DNA of 36,172 nt from Chloroflexota bacterium (lineage in GTDB: Bacteria > Chloroflexota > Chloroflexia > Chloroflexales > Roseiflexaceae), in assembly GCA_016875555.1 (NCBI GenBank), contig VGPG01000005.1, forward strand, positions 1 to 36,172. Reading direction: 5' to 3'. The notes under the pieces are model-generated. The model did not search any database. It was not told the DNA's origin and saw only the letters and a program-made list of their open reading frames with translations. Every line of letters starts with the position of its first letter. Within the stretch, counting starts at the first letter, position 1. This document shows positions 7,636 to 16,088 of this stretch, one piece after another. The position numbers and the translations under genes were made by a program.

Positions 7636-8614
7636 GGTGCTCCAGCCATTTGGCCATAAAAATATTGTTATCCACGGCAAAGCCGATTTTTTCATAAAAC
7701 GGCACGACATGCTGATTGGACTGGCGTACAAGCAGGTTGACTTTCTCGCATCCCTGGGCTTTGAGTCGCGTGGTAACCGAAGTAATCAGCCGATGCCCGT
7801 ATCCTTTGCTTTGTGCATCAGGATGAACGGCGAGATGGTTAATCCATCCACGTCGTCCGTCATCACTCCCTAGAACTGTTCCTACGATGCGCCCGTCGGC
7901 GTTGCACAGCACCCATGCAAGATTCCCCGACACGGCAAGATGGCGGCGCAATCCCTGTGCGCTGTCAGTGGGGCTCATCTGTAAGGCGGCGGCGCGCCAC
8001 AACGCGAGCATCTCAGACAAGTCATCGAGATAGATTGGGCGCAAATATGTGCCATCGCTGAAACGTTCGATGGTACGTGCCGGCTCGTAGACGCCCACAA
8101 TCTGCAACCACGCAGGCGCGTCTGATGGATTGCGGCGTAGCTCCATGCCGATACGACGCATGACTCTTTGTGAAGCGATGTTGTCATACTCAGTTGTCGC
8201 AATAATTCGTCGGAGACCGAGCTGTGTGCAGGCGTAGTCGCGTAATAGTATGGCCGCTGCAGTTGCAATTCCTTGGTTGCGCCATTCAGGCAGTACATAC
8301 CAAAACATGCCGACTTCGGCATGGGTTGCTCCGTCATCGTTGCTACCAATGCCCACTTTGCCAAACTGATCAATACACGGGACTAACCCAATCGCACCAA
8401 CGACGGCATCACTATCATGATGCACAATCGCTCGCTCACCATAGGGGGGCTGATTAAGCTGTGCTAACTGGTGCTCGTTGGCGATGTTCCAGGCAAGCCA
8501 GGCATGCGCTTTTGTGGTATCAGCAGTAAACATCTGCATGACTGCAGATACATCATTACTATCAAATGCACGGATGTGGATATCGGTGTCGTCAAGTCGG
8601 GGCATCGTACGCAT
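7628..8614 (-). CDS. Tandem GNAT-domain acetyltransferase
   Basis: The 328-residue protein carries two GCN5-related N-acetyltransferase domains. The first (about residues 10-175) is of the RimJ/RimL kind, with an acetyl-CoA-binding loop RNQGIATAA and the end motif ASQRVMRRIGM. The second (about 180-325) has HPDAQSKGYGHRLI and the end motif HVVPFYEKIGF. Both acetyl-CoA loops look intact, so both could be active; the acceptor is unknown. The ATG at 8614 is used; another ATG three codons later is equally possible as neither has a strong ribosome-binding site. Its last 8 bases overlap the lipoprotein gene. Confidence 0.88.
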   Translation of the reverse strand: MRTMPRLDDTDIHIRAFDSNDVSAVMQMFTADTTKAHAWLAWNIANEHQLAQLNQPPYGERAIVHHDSDAVVGAIGLVPCIDQFGKVGIGSNDDGATHAEVGMFWYVLPEWRNQGIATAAAILLRDYACTQLGLRRIIATTEYDNIASQRVMRRIGMELRRNPSDAPAWLQIVGVYEPARTIERFSDGTYLRPIYLDDLSEMLALWRAAALQMSPTDSAQGLRRHLAVSGNLAWVLCNADGRIVGTVLGSDDGRRGWINHLAVHPDAQSKGYGHRLITSVTTRLKAQGCEKVNLLVRQSNQHVVPFYEKIGFAVDNNIFMAKWLEHHE

Positions 8615-8680
8615 GGACTAACTCGTGTTCTAGTGCACAGAATACGCAATAAATTATATGCTTTTTTGGGGGTGAGCGAT

Positions 8681-8708
8681 TTGTTGTGCTCAGTATTTGT
8701 GTGATAAT
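8681..8708 (+). promoter_or_regulatory. Possible promoter of the FkbM-type gene
   Basis: TTGTTG (8681-8686), a 16-base spacer and GATAAT (8703-8708) with an upstream TG resembling an extended -10 lie 35 bases before the ATG at 8743. The match is moderate. Confidence 0.4.
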
Positions 8709-8742
8709 GTAGACTACTGTGCTAAAGGTAAGGTATGGAATC

Positions 8743-9447
8743 ATGCGTGAACTACTAGTCAACATAAAAACAGTTACCACACTTTGGAACGCCTATCGCA
8801 CCATCAAAGGATCTGGATTGTTTGATGCGTCGTTTTATGCACAAACATATCCTGAAGTACGCAATACCACAATATCACCACTTTGGCACTACGTGTGTGT
8901 CGGTGCGTTCAATGGATATAAACCTAACTCAAATTTTGATAGTGCGTGGTATCTTGCAAATCATTCAGATGTCGCTGCGACACGAGTGAACCCGCTCGTT
9001 CATTATATTGTTGCGGGACAGTTTGAATTACGTGCCACACACCCTGATCCTGCGCCACATATTGCCACACCTGTGGTTGATTCTTCTCCACCGATTTTTA
9101 CATCATGGACCATCCGCGACCGCATTGCTCGTATTGTTTCAGGTGCAGTATATAACGAATATCCTGCATACCGACCGCAAGATACGTTTTCTCCACCTGT
9201 GTGGTTATTGCCGACAACCACGCCAAAACGATTTCCTGAGCAACACTACCAACAGCTGTTTCGTGATGCGATGCGTCGTTTTGATGACCAGTATGATGCC
9301 GTAGAGCTCGACAAGACCTTTGCATTACTCAATGATTTATACTCGCGCGAAATGTTAGTGTATGTGCTCGTTGGTCGGCTACTTGGTGCATCGAAATATC
9401 GCTTGCCTATTCATTTTCACATGCGTGGCGTTTGTACCCTCAGGTAA
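8743..9447 (+). CDS. FkbM-type methyltransferase gene, N-terminal part before an apparent frameshift
   Basis: This 234-residue frame holds two copies of a roughly 40-residue repeat seen at the start of some glycosyltransferases and methyltransferases: FDASFYAQTYPEVRN...PLWHYVCVGAFNGYKPN and FDSAWYLANHSDVAA...PLVHYIVAGQFE. A linker follows, then the start of an FkbM domain (LLNDLYSREMLVYVLVGRLLGASKYRLP). After RLP the frame yields junk and stops at 9447, while the rest of the domain continues in another frame (next entry). One base appears to be missing near 9405-9412. The ATG at 8743 is preferred over the GTG at 8719. Base composition is more AT-rich than the neighbours, suggesting transfer or a different surface-glycan history. 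Confidence 0.7.
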   Translation: MRELLVNIKTVTTLWNAYRTIKGSGLFDASFYAQTYPEVRNTTISPLWHYVCVGAFNGYKPNSNFDSAWYLANHSDVAATRVNPLVHYIVAGQFELRATHPDPAPHIATPVVDSSPPIFTSWTIRDRIARIVSGAVYNEYPAYRPQDTFSPPVWLLPTTTPKRFPEQHYQQLFRDAMRRFDDQYDAVELDKTFALLNDLYSREMLVYVLVGRLLGASKYRLPIHFHMRGVCTLR

Positions 9448-10178
9448 TTGCATGTAGTGATAATAGTACCGAACTCACGCGCGGTAGTATCGTATTGAAC
9501 AAGTTCGATTTGACGCCAATAGGTCATGATATACGCATGCTCTCTGCGCCGATGGGTGTTTTTATTAATTTTGTCCTTGAACAATATAACTACAGTGATA
9601 TTGTTCATGCAAAACTTGGTGATGTAGTTATCGATGGTGGTGCGTTCCTCGGTGAAACTGCATTATATTTTGCAGAACGTGTTGGTTTGCATGGCAAAGT
9701 ATATGCATTTGAGTTTATGCCATCGAATGTCGAACTTATTCACCAAAATCTCGCAATGAACCCTCAATATCACACGCGGATTGAGATTGTTGAACGTCCC
9801 CTATGGTCTGATTCAACCACGCAACTGACTGCTGATGATCGTGGACCTGGGTCGTCATTGCGTAGTGTCAATGATGCTAGTGAACATACGTTTATGACTA
9901 TTTCAATTGATGATTTTGTGCGCAATCAGTCAGTGCCGCAAGTGGACTTTATTAAACTTGATATTGAGGGAGCTGAGCTGGCAACCATCGAAGGCGCACG
10001 GACTGTTATTATGACCTTTAAACCACAGCTAGCTATTTGTATCTATCATAAAAATAGCGATTTTTGGCAAATACCGCAATTACTGCATGAAATGGTGCCT
10101 GAATATGAGTTCTATGTAGACCATTTTGTACCGTTCCCCAATTGGGAAACGGTACTCTTTGCCCGCGTACGTTCATGA
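9432..10178 (+). CDS. FkbM family methyltransferase, C-terminal part after the frameshift
   Basis: The frame encodes the SAM-dependent methyltransferase core: motif I VVIDGGAFLGETALYF, then AFEFMPSN, and IKLDIEGAEL with the conserved acidic residues, ending in ETVLFARVR. FkbM enzymes usually O-methylate sugars or polyketides. Without the frameshift this would be joined to the preceding frame as one protein of about 480 residues, the usual layout for this family. The nominal TTG start at 9432 has no ribosome-binding site and is probably not used: the frame is open upstream and joins the other at about RLP/YSFSHAWRLYP. Its TGA shares the palindrome TCATGA with the stop codon of the opposing gene. 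Confidence 0.75.
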   Translation: MYPQVIACSDNSTELTRGSIVLNKFDLTPIGHDIRMLSAPMGVFINFVLEQYNYSDIVHAKLGDVVIDGGAFLGETALYFAERVGLHGKVYAFEFMPSNVELIHQNLAMNPQYHTRIEIVERPLWSDSTTQLTADDRGPGSSLRSVNDASEHTFMTISIDDFVRNQSVPQVDFIKLDIEGAELATIEGARTVIMTFKPQLAICIYHKNSDFWQIPQLLHEMVPEYEFYVDHFVPFPNWETVLFARVRS

Positions 10179-10949
10179 GATCATAATCCGTATGACCTGC
10201 CCGAGTGCCTGTAACCCGGGGTGATCAACCGTGCTGGAGTGCTCAGCCATCTCCTGCACAAAACACGCGCAGATATACTGCTGCCCAGCTGGGCTCGTTA
10301 CAATCGCACAATCGTTGCGCAAATCATCGTCAGATCCGGTTTTGCCGGCATAAACCCAGCCGCCAGGTAATCCACGTGGGAACCCGACACGATCCTGCTG
10401 TTTGGCTAATGTCTCTTGCAAAAAACGGCTCGTCTCGGTGTTGCCAATCTGACCAGTGGCAATCCGCGTCAACACATGTACCACATCTCGGGCAGTAGTG
10501 ACCCCGAGCCCCCATGGCAAGCACTCCGGCGTGTTCGGCGCAAACACCTTGCGATTAAGCCGCGTATTGGGCATGCCGAGTTCTTGAATGCGTTGATTTA
10601 TTTGGTTGATTCCCAGCAAATCAATCAACATATTGGTTGCCGTATTGTCAGAAATAATCGTCATAAGCACGGCCACATCGCGCAACGTTGGATGCAATCC
10701 ATCGTCCATGACCTTGAGGATTCCCATGCCTGGGCTGCGCGAGCCGGTTAGAGGCAGGCGTTGGTCCCAGTTGAGCTGGCCTGACTCAACGAGCAGGGCG
10801 GTGTGGATCAAGATGGGGAGTTTGATGATACTAGCGGTTTTGACGGGGCGGTCGGCGTGATAGGCAACAGCAGGCTCGTCATTGAGGGGCTGCCACAACA
10901 CCGAGATCTGGGCGTGGAACTGGCCCTCGAGACTCCGGATGGTGGGCAT
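10173..10949 (-). CDS. Class A beta-lactamase-like serine hydrolase
   Basis: The 258-residue protein keeps three signatures of the penicillin-binding/beta-lactamase fold: S40-I-I-K43 (nucleophile and base), S100-D101-N102 and K203-T204-G205. The omega-loop Glu motif (ExxLN) of true class A beta-lactamases is not visible in the expected place; the region reads APNTPECLPWG. There is no signal peptide, so it should stay in the cytoplasm, where a beta-lactam or cell-wall substrate is not expected. A peptidase or esterase role is as likely as beta-lactam hydrolysis. AAAGGA precedes the ATG at 10949. It lies 60 bp downstream of proS with a strong hairpin between. Confidence 0.82.
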   Translation of the reverse strand: MPTIRSLEGQFHAQISVLWQPLNDEPAVAYHADRPVKTASIIKLPILIHTALLVESGQLNWDQRLPLTGSRSPGMGILKVMDDGLHPTLRDVAVLMTIISDNTATNMLIDLLGINQINQRIQELGMPNTRLNRKVFAPNTPECLPWGLGVTTARDVVHVLTRIATGQIGNTETSRFLQETLAKQQDRVGFPRGLPGGWVYAGKTGSDDDLRNDCAIVTSPAGQQYICACFVQEMAEHSSTVDHPGLQALGQVIRIMIS

Positions 10950-10968
10950 AGGTTTGTCCTTTGGGTAG

Positions 10969-11002
10969 AACAGCGGGGCGCATGTTTATGCGCCCCGCTG
11001 TT
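10969..11002 (-). terminator. Perfect 15-bp hairpin after proS
   Basis: AACAGCGGGGCGCAT (10969-10983) pairs perfectly with 10988-11002 around the loop GTTT. It sits 8 bp after the proS stop and 19 bp before the next start. No U-tract follows on the minus strand, so it may be a U-less terminator, an mRNA end protector or an attenuator. Confidence 0.7.
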
Positions 11003-11009
11003 ATCGCAA

Positions 11010-12452
11010 TTAGTACGAACGTGCAAAGACAACCATTTTGGTGGCTGATTTGCCGGTATAGACACAGGTACCGGTGCCACCGGGCTGATCGAGTGGGATA
11101 CAGCGAATCGTGGCGCGCGTTTCTTCTTTGATGCGCTTCTCATCGTCGCCGTCACCTGCCCACCAACAATAGGCAAAACCGGTTTCGATTGCCTCTTTGA
11201 GCTCAGCATAGGTTGATACGCTCCGCGTGTGTGACTCTTTGAACGCTACGGCGCGTTGGTACAACGCAGCTTGAATCTCTTCGAGCAGGGCCACGATGCG
11301 CTCGGTGAGGCCTTCTTGTGGCACAAAACTCTTGCCCTCGCGGCCGGGGACATCGCGGCGCGCCATGGCGACAGAGCCCTTCTCGACGTCTTTGGGTCCG
11401 ACCTCGATGCGTACGGGTACGCCTTTGACCTCCCACTCGTTGAACTTAAAGCCCGGTGAGAGGTGGTCGCGCGTGTCGATCTTGAAGCGAATTTTGCCCT
11501 TCCACTCCGCAGTAATGCGGGCTACGGCCTCCATGACGACGGCTTTTTCGGCATCGTTCTTATAAATCGGCACAACCACCGTTTGAATGGGGGCGAGGCG
11601 TGGTGGAATCACCAAGCCGTCGTCGTCGCTATGGGCCATGATAAGGGCACCGATGAGACGTGTGCTCACGCCCCAACTACTGGTCCAAGCGGTTTGGACG
11701 GTGTTGCTCTGGTCGGTGAACTGAATCTCAAAAGCTTTGGCGAAATTCTGACCGAGGTTATGTGATGTGCCGGCCTGCAAGGCGCGGCCATCTTGCATCA
11801 TGGCCTCGATACAGTAGGTGCGCAGGGCACCGGGGAACTTTTCGCTGTCGGTTTTGAGGCCGCGGAAGACCGGAAGTGCCATTTCTTTTTCGACAAAGTC
11901 GGCATAGACGTCATTGAGAATCATCAACGTCTCTTCTTCGGCCTCTTGTTCGGTGGCATGCACGGTGTGCCCCTCTTGCCAGAGGAACTCAGCGGTGCGT
12001 AAAAACGGCCGTGTGCGCATCTCCCAACGCATCACGTTGGCCCACTGATTGATGAGAATCGGCAAATCACGGTATGAGCGCACCCACTTCGCATAAAAGT
12101 ATCCGATGATGGTCTCTGAGGTGGGGCGGATCACGTACGGCTCGGTGAGCTCTTCGCCACTGGCGTGTGTGACCTCGGCGACCTCAGGCGCAAAGCCCTC
12201 GACGTGCTCGGCTTCTTTCATCAAGAAGCTTTTGGGGATGAGCAACGGAAAGTAGGCATTCACGTGCCCGGTCTCTTTGATGCGGGCATCAAGACCTGAT
12301 TGAATGCCCTCCCAAATGGCGTATCCGGTCGGTTTGAAGACGATACAGCCACGCACAACCTCGGCGTAATCTGCCAAATCGGCCTCGCGGACGATATCAA
12401 GATACCACTGTGAATAATCCTTGGAACGGGCGGTAATGCCATCTTTGGCCAT
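11010..12452 (-). CDS. proS: Prolyl-tRNA synthetase, type 3
   Basis: The enzyme charges tRNA-Pro with proline in the cytoplasm. At 480 residues, without the editing insertion of the longer bacterial form, it matches the archaeal/eukaryote-like type 3. Class II motifs are present: motif 2 in MRWEMRTRPFLRTAEFLWQEGHT, and motif 3 near MAHSDDDGLVIPPRLAP. The anticodon-binding domain follows. A C-terminal domain ends in Tyr (VVFARSY), a usual feature of this type. I chose the ATG at 12452: GGGAG lies 9 bases upstream and the family N-terminus (ITARSKDYSQWYLDIV) starts right after. An extended -10 lies about 40 bp upstream, so it is probably transcribed on its own. Confidence 0.97.
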   Translation of the reverse strand: MAKDGITARSKDYSQWYLDIVREADLADYAEVVRGCIVFKPTGYAIWEGIQSGLDARIKETGHVNAYFPLLIPKSFLMKEAEHVEGFAPEVAEVTHASGEELTEPYVIRPTSETIIGYFYAKWVRSYRDLPILINQWANVMRWEMRTRPFLRTAEFLWQEGHTVHATEQEAEEETLMILNDVYADFVEKEMALPVFRGLKTDSEKFPGALRTYCIEAMMQDGRALQAGTSHNLGQNFAKAFEIQFTDQSNTVQTAWTSSWGVSTRLIGALIMAHSDDDGLVIPPRLAPIQTVVVPIYKNDAEKAVVMEAVARITAEWKGKIRFKIDTRDHLSPGFKFNEWEVKGVPVRIEVGPKDVEKGSVAMARRDVPGREGKSFVPQEGLTERIVALLEEIQAALYQRAVAFKESHTRSVSTYAELKEAIETGFAYCWWAGDGDDEKRIKEETRATIRCIPLDQPGGTGTCVYTGKSATKMVVFARSY

Positions 12453-12490
12453 GGAATGACGCTCCCATCTCATATCAAAAACATGGTGGT

Positions 12491-12499
12491 ATTGTATCA
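12491..12499 (-). promoter_or_regulatory. Extended -10 promoter element of proS
   Basis: On the minus strand TGATACAAT (12499-12491) is TGn plus TACAAT, about 39 bases upstream of the proS ATG. I see no good -35. I found no T-box-like leader; the expected transcript leader is only about 30 bases. Confidence 0.45.
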
Positions 12500-12539
12500 C
12501 GCCAACGCGCCACATGGCACACCGACGTCGTAAGGGCGT

Positions 12540-12604
12540 CCGACAGGGCGCCTGTGGCATACGGCGGACAAGTATCGTAGAGACGACCAACAGGGCGCCC
12601 GTGG
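12540..12604. repeat. Two copies of an 18-base GC-rich repeat
   Basis: CCGACAGGGCGCCTGTGG (12540-12557) and CCAACAGGGCGCCCGTGG (12587-12604) differ at two positions and are 47 bases apart in the rpe-proS spacer. The core GGCGCC is palindromic. They may be a small dispersed repeat or part of the end of the rpe transcript. Confidence 0.45.
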
Positions 12605-12608
12605 TACA

Positions 12609-13292
12609 TTACCCGATCTGTGCTTGGAGCGCCTGATGCGCTGCTGTCAGATTGCCGTCAGCGCGAAAGAATGCACTGCCGACGACTACGTCGTCAACGC
12701 CGGCTTGCACTACCGTAGCCAACGTATCGAGGGCGATCCCGCCATCAACCTGAATGTGGGCGGATAGGCCGTGTTGGTCGATAAACGCCCGTACTTCGGT
12801 GATTTTTTTGGTGGATTGCGGGATGTACTTTTGGCCACCGAACCCGGGATTGACGGTCATCAGGAGCACGGTGTCAATCTGGTCGATGATTTCGTAGATG
12901 CTACTCAGGGGTGTGGCCGGATTGACGGCCACGCCAACGTGTGCGCCTGTGGCTTTGATGAGCTGGATGGTGCGATGCAGGTGGGGCGAGGCCTCGACGT
13001 GGATGCTGATTTGATTGGCGCCGGCGCGAGCGAAGCTTTCGACATAACGCTCTGGCTCAACAATCATCAAATGACAATCGAGGTATGCATCGGCCCCCAA
13101 GTGTGCCCGTAAGGCACTGACCATGGGCATGCCCATGGTGATATTAGGGACAAAGCGCCCGTCCATGACATCAATGTGGAGCCGGTCGCCACCAGCAGCA
13201 AGTGCTCCGGCTGCATCGTGCCCCATGGTGGCAAAGTTTGCCGCCAAGAGTGAGGGGCTGACGCGAATAGTGCGGTTACGAACATAGAGCAT
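12609..13292 (-). CDS. rpe: Ribulose-phosphate 3-epimerase
   Basis: The 227-residue TIM barrel interconverts ribulose 5-phosphate and xylulose 5-phosphate in the pentose phosphate pathway. Family motifs are clear: SPSLLAANFATM, LHIDVMDGRFVPNITMG (metal and catalytic Asp), DCHLMI, MTVNPGFGGQ (phosphate and catalytic Asp region neighbour) and VDGGI. The ATG at 13292 has AAAGGTG upstream and lies 2 bp after the aldehyde dehydrogenase stop, so it is the last gene of that operon. Its presence at the end of an amino/keto acid operon is odd but may be simple hitch-hiking. A spare NADPH-pathway gene (gnd) lies elsewhere in the window at 32054. Confidence 0.95.
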   Translation of the reverse strand: MLYVRNRTIRVSPSLLAANFATMGHDAAGALAAGGDRLHIDVMDGRFVPNITMGMPMVSALRAHLGADAYLDCHLMIVEPERYVESFARAGANQISIHVEASPHLHRTIQLIKATGAHVGVAVNPATPLSSIYEIIDQIDTVLLMTVNPGFGGQKYIPQSTKKITEVRAFIDQHGLSAHIQVDGGIALDTLATVVQAGVDDVVVGSAFFRADGNLTAAHQALQAQIG

Positions 13293-13294
13293 GA

Positions 13295-14890
13295 TCACAC
13301 CTTTGTGCTTTGTGCGGTTATGGGGAGCATGCGGGTACGTGACTGTTCGCGCATGAATTGCGACACATACCAGGGGCCACAGCCACCTTTGCCACTCGCC
13401 CCACTTGCTTTCCACCCACAAAATGATTGTACTCCAGGCCAGGCACCAGTTGTGGCGCCGGTCGGGCGATTTACGTAGAGCACACCTGCTTCGGCTTCAT
13501 GGAAAAAGCGTTGAATGTCTGTTTCATCTTGTGAGAAGCACCCCGCAGTAAGGCCGAAATCACTGAAATTCAACGTCGCAATTGCGTCATCGAGTGATGA
13601 AACGGTGGTAATCCCGGCAAATGGGATGAACAATTCGTGTTGCATGAGCTCGTGAGCGGCGGGGAGTTCGGCGAACATGGGCATGACATAATGGCCGATT
13701 GGCAGGTCTCCATCTGTGCGTGTGTGGGTATAAACGAGACGGCCACCAGCGGTATTGGCCAGGGCACGGGCACGTTCGGCGCGTTGGACCGCGGCCGCAT
13801 TAATGACCGGACCAAGATTACAGGTAAGTCGAGTTGGCTCACTGACTATCCACGTCTGCGCAATCTCGGTGAGTTTGCGCATAAATGGCTCTTTGATGTC
13901 ACGATGGACGATGATGCGCGATAGCGCACTGCATTTTTGGCCGGAGAGACCAAAGACTGATTTGACACAGCCGAGGGCGGCTTCGTCAAGATTGGCACTT
14001 GGCATGATGATGGCGCCATTTTTGCCACCGAGCTCCATCAAGCATGGTTTACTCCAGCGACCACTCTGGCACGCGCGTTGAATCTCCATGCCGGTGGCAA
14101 CACTGCCGGTGAATGCGACACCGGCAGTGTTGGGGTGATTGACGAGTGCACGGCCAATTACACTGCCTTTGCCGTGACAAATTTGGAAGACATGTTCGGG
14201 CATACCACTATCGCGCATGATATCGGCTAATAGTTGGCCCGTCCACGGTGTCTCTTCACTCGGTTTAAAGACGACCGTGTTCCCTGCAAGCAGTGCTGCG
14301 CTCGACATACCCGTGGCCAACGCCATAGGAAAGTTGAAGGGTGCGATGACAACAAACACGCCGTAGGGGCGCATCCAGCTCCCCGTTTGTTCACCAGGGA
14401 GCAGGCTACCGAGTGGACGATGGTAGCCGTCAGTTGCACTGAGCTCATCCGCGTAATAGTCAATTAAATCGGCAGCTTCAGCCACATCACCGAGCGACTC
14501 TGCGCGATTTTTCCCACTTTCGAGGGTCACAGCGGCTGCGAGCGCCATGATGTGCGTCCGAATACGCTCGGCGACGCGCCGCATATATGCGACGCGCGAT
14601 TGCCAGGGCAATCTAGCCCATTGATGTTGCGCGGTACGTGCGTGCATCATCACTGTGTCGAGTTCGTTGAGTGGGAATTCGGCGAAGGTGTGCAGTTCTT
14701 CTTCGAGATGGGCTGGATTCGTCGATGCAAACGTGCTCGACGATGTGTGGATCGGGTGATAGCCGATCTGCGCAGGATAGTGGTGTCCGAGATGTGCACG
14801 ATGCTGTGCGACTGCCTGATCAAATGCCTGATTCATGGCAGCAACTTCTGCGGGAGAATTGGGCGTGGTATACGTGATGCGGATGCTCAT
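13295..14890 (-). CDS. Aldehyde dehydrogenase, glutamate-semialdehyde (P5C) dehydrogenase-like
   Basis: This 531-residue NAD(P)-dependent dehydrogenase has the full catalytic set: N186 in PFNFP, K209 in FKPSE, E286 in MELGGKNG and C320 in GLSGQKCSALSR. The FGLSGQKCSA motif and length are close to delta-1-pyrroline-5-carboxylate dehydrogenases. It oxidises an aldehyde to a carboxylate. Genes for thiolase, CoA-transferase and an aminotransferase lie upstream in the same operon, so the substrate may be a semialdehyde made in that pathway rather than proline-derived; no proline dehydrogenase gene is near. It starts 12 bp after the thiolase stop. Confidence 0.92.
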   Translation of the reverse strand: MSIRITYTTPNSPAEVAAMNQAFDQAVAQHRAHLGHHYPAQIGYHPIHTSSSTFASTNPAHLEEELHTFAEFPLNELDTVMMHARTAQHQWARLPWQSRVAYMRRVAERIRTHIMALAAAVTLESGKNRAESLGDVAEAADLIDYYADELSATDGYHRPLGSLLPGEQTGSWMRPYGVFVVIAPFNFPMALATGMSSAALLAGNTVVFKPSEETPWTGQLLADIMRDSGMPEHVFQICHGKGSVIGRALVNHPNTAGVAFTGSVATGMEIQRACQSGRWSKPCLMELGGKNGAIIMPSANLDEAALGCVKSVFGLSGQKCSALSRIIVHRDIKEPFMRKLTEIAQTWIVSEPTRLTCNLGPVINAAAVQRAERARALANTAGGRLVYTHTRTDGDLPIGHYVMPMFAELPAAHELMQHELFIPFAGITTVSSLDDAIATLNFSDFGLTAGCFSQDETDIQRFFHEAEAGVLYVNRPTGATTGAWPGVQSFCGWKASGASGKGGCGPWYVSQFMREQSRTRMLPITAQSTKV

Positions 14891-14902
14891 AGAAGCTCCT
14901 TT

Positions 14903-16084
14903 CTACGGAAAAACCAGTTGACATAGCATGGCAATACCTTGACCGCCGCCCACGCACAAGCTGGCAATACCAAGTTGATTGCGTTGTCCGGCAGCGTTCA
15001 TGCGCGCATGGAGCGTCATGAGCAGGCGTAATCCACTGGCTCCCAGCGGATGCCCAATAGCAATTGCCCCACCCCAGGTATTGACGATGGCCGGTGGAAT
15101 GGAGAGTTCTTCTATACAGGCTAGTACTTGAATGGCGAATGCTTCGTTGAGCTCGACCGCAGCAATGTCGCGCATGCTGATATCGTTGCGCGCCAAGAGC
15201 GCCTTGATGGCAGGCACAGGGCCCATACCCATCACATCGGGCGCCACGTGTGCGGTGGTGATATCAAGAATCCGTAGAAAGCTAGGAATCGCCAGGGTAC
15301 GTGCCGTGGATTCATTTGTGACGAGCGCCATACTCGCGCCATCGCTCATCGGTGAGCTCGTTGCGGCAGTGACAACGCCATCGTCGCGGAACGCAGGTGC
15401 AAGTGCGGCCATTTTGTCGTGATTGACGGGATAGCGGACTGACTCATCGTGAGTAAGGGAGGGTGGACAAATGACGTGATTGGCGTACCAGCCGTGTTGC
15501 CAGGCCTGATGTGCGTTGGTATGGCTGGTGGCCGCAAACGCTTCTTGCATGGTGCGACTGAGATGGGGGTAGCGGTGTGCCACCCGTTCGGCAGTTTCGC
15601 CCATGGTGATATAGGTATCAATGGCAGTGTCACATATGCGTGCTGATTCCGAAAAATTCGCACCACGGCGCGGTACACGTGACATGGACTCGACGCCAGC
15701 CACCACCCATGCGGGTGCACGACCACTGGAGACCGCGCTTGCCGCGATGGCAGCGGCTTCAAGGGCAGATCCACACAGGCGATTGACGGTCATGGCGGGG
15801 ATGGCGAGACCGGCGCCAAGCGCCACTGTTCGCGCCACGTTGTAGCCTTGCTCGCCTTCGGGATAGGCACATCCAACCACCATATCGTGTGGTGTGTGCA
15901 TGCTCTGCCAATACGCAGGATGGCGGTGTTGATGTGCGTTCATCAGTTCGACAAGTAAATCATCGGGGCGGGTATCTTTGAGTGCACCACGATGTGCTAC
16001 CGCGAAGGCACTTCGGAGCTCGCCCCAGATGACCGCTTGTGTGTCTGGGTCGCGTAGTGCGCGCGGCTGAGTGGCTTGACGCAT
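14903..16084 (-). CDS. Acetyl-CoA acetyltransferase (thiolase)
   Basis: The 393-residue thiolase has the nucleophile C104 (VNRLCGSAL), the NEAFA motif near 313, H345 in GHPLGASG and C377 in CVGGGQG. These are the residues for Claisen condensation and its reverse, thiolysis of 3-ketoacyl-CoA. I start at the ATG at 16084 because GAGAGGA is just upstream, only 4 bp after the CoA-transferase B stop. The residues before the usual PxG start are normal (TQAVIWGELRSAFA). Following a CoA-transferase, it most likely cleaves the resulting 3-ketoacyl-CoA into acetyl-CoA and a shortened acyl-CoA. FadA-like chain-length preference cannot be told from sequence. Confidence 0.93.
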   Translation of the reverse strand: MRQATQPRALRDPDTQAVIWGELRSAFAVAHRGALKDTRPDDLLVELMNAHQHRHPAYWQSMHTPHDMVVGCAYPEGEQGYNVARTVALGAGLAIPAMTVNRLCGSALEAAAIAASAVSSGRAPAWVVAGVESMSRVPRRGANFSESARICDTAIDTYITMGETAERVAHRYPHLSRTMQEAFAATSHTNAHQAWQHGWYANHVICPPSLTHDESVRYPVNHDKMAALAPAFRDDGVVTAATSSPMSDGASMALVTNESTARTLAIPSFLRILDITTAHVAPDVMGMGPVPAIKALLARNDISMRDIAAVELNEAFAIQVLACIEELSIPPAIVNTWGGAIAIGHPLGASGLRLLMTLHARMNAAGQRNQLGIASLCVGGGQGIAMLCQLVFP

Positions 16085-16088
16085 GGTA

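Noticed and set aside
10173-10949. Antibiotic resistance beta-lactamase
   Set aside because: There is no signal peptide and no visible omega-loop Glu motif, so a resistance role is not supported.
12453-12608. A T-box riboswitch upstream of proS
   Set aside because: The extended -10 leaves a leader of only about 30 bases, and no T-box core sequence or specifier stem is visible.
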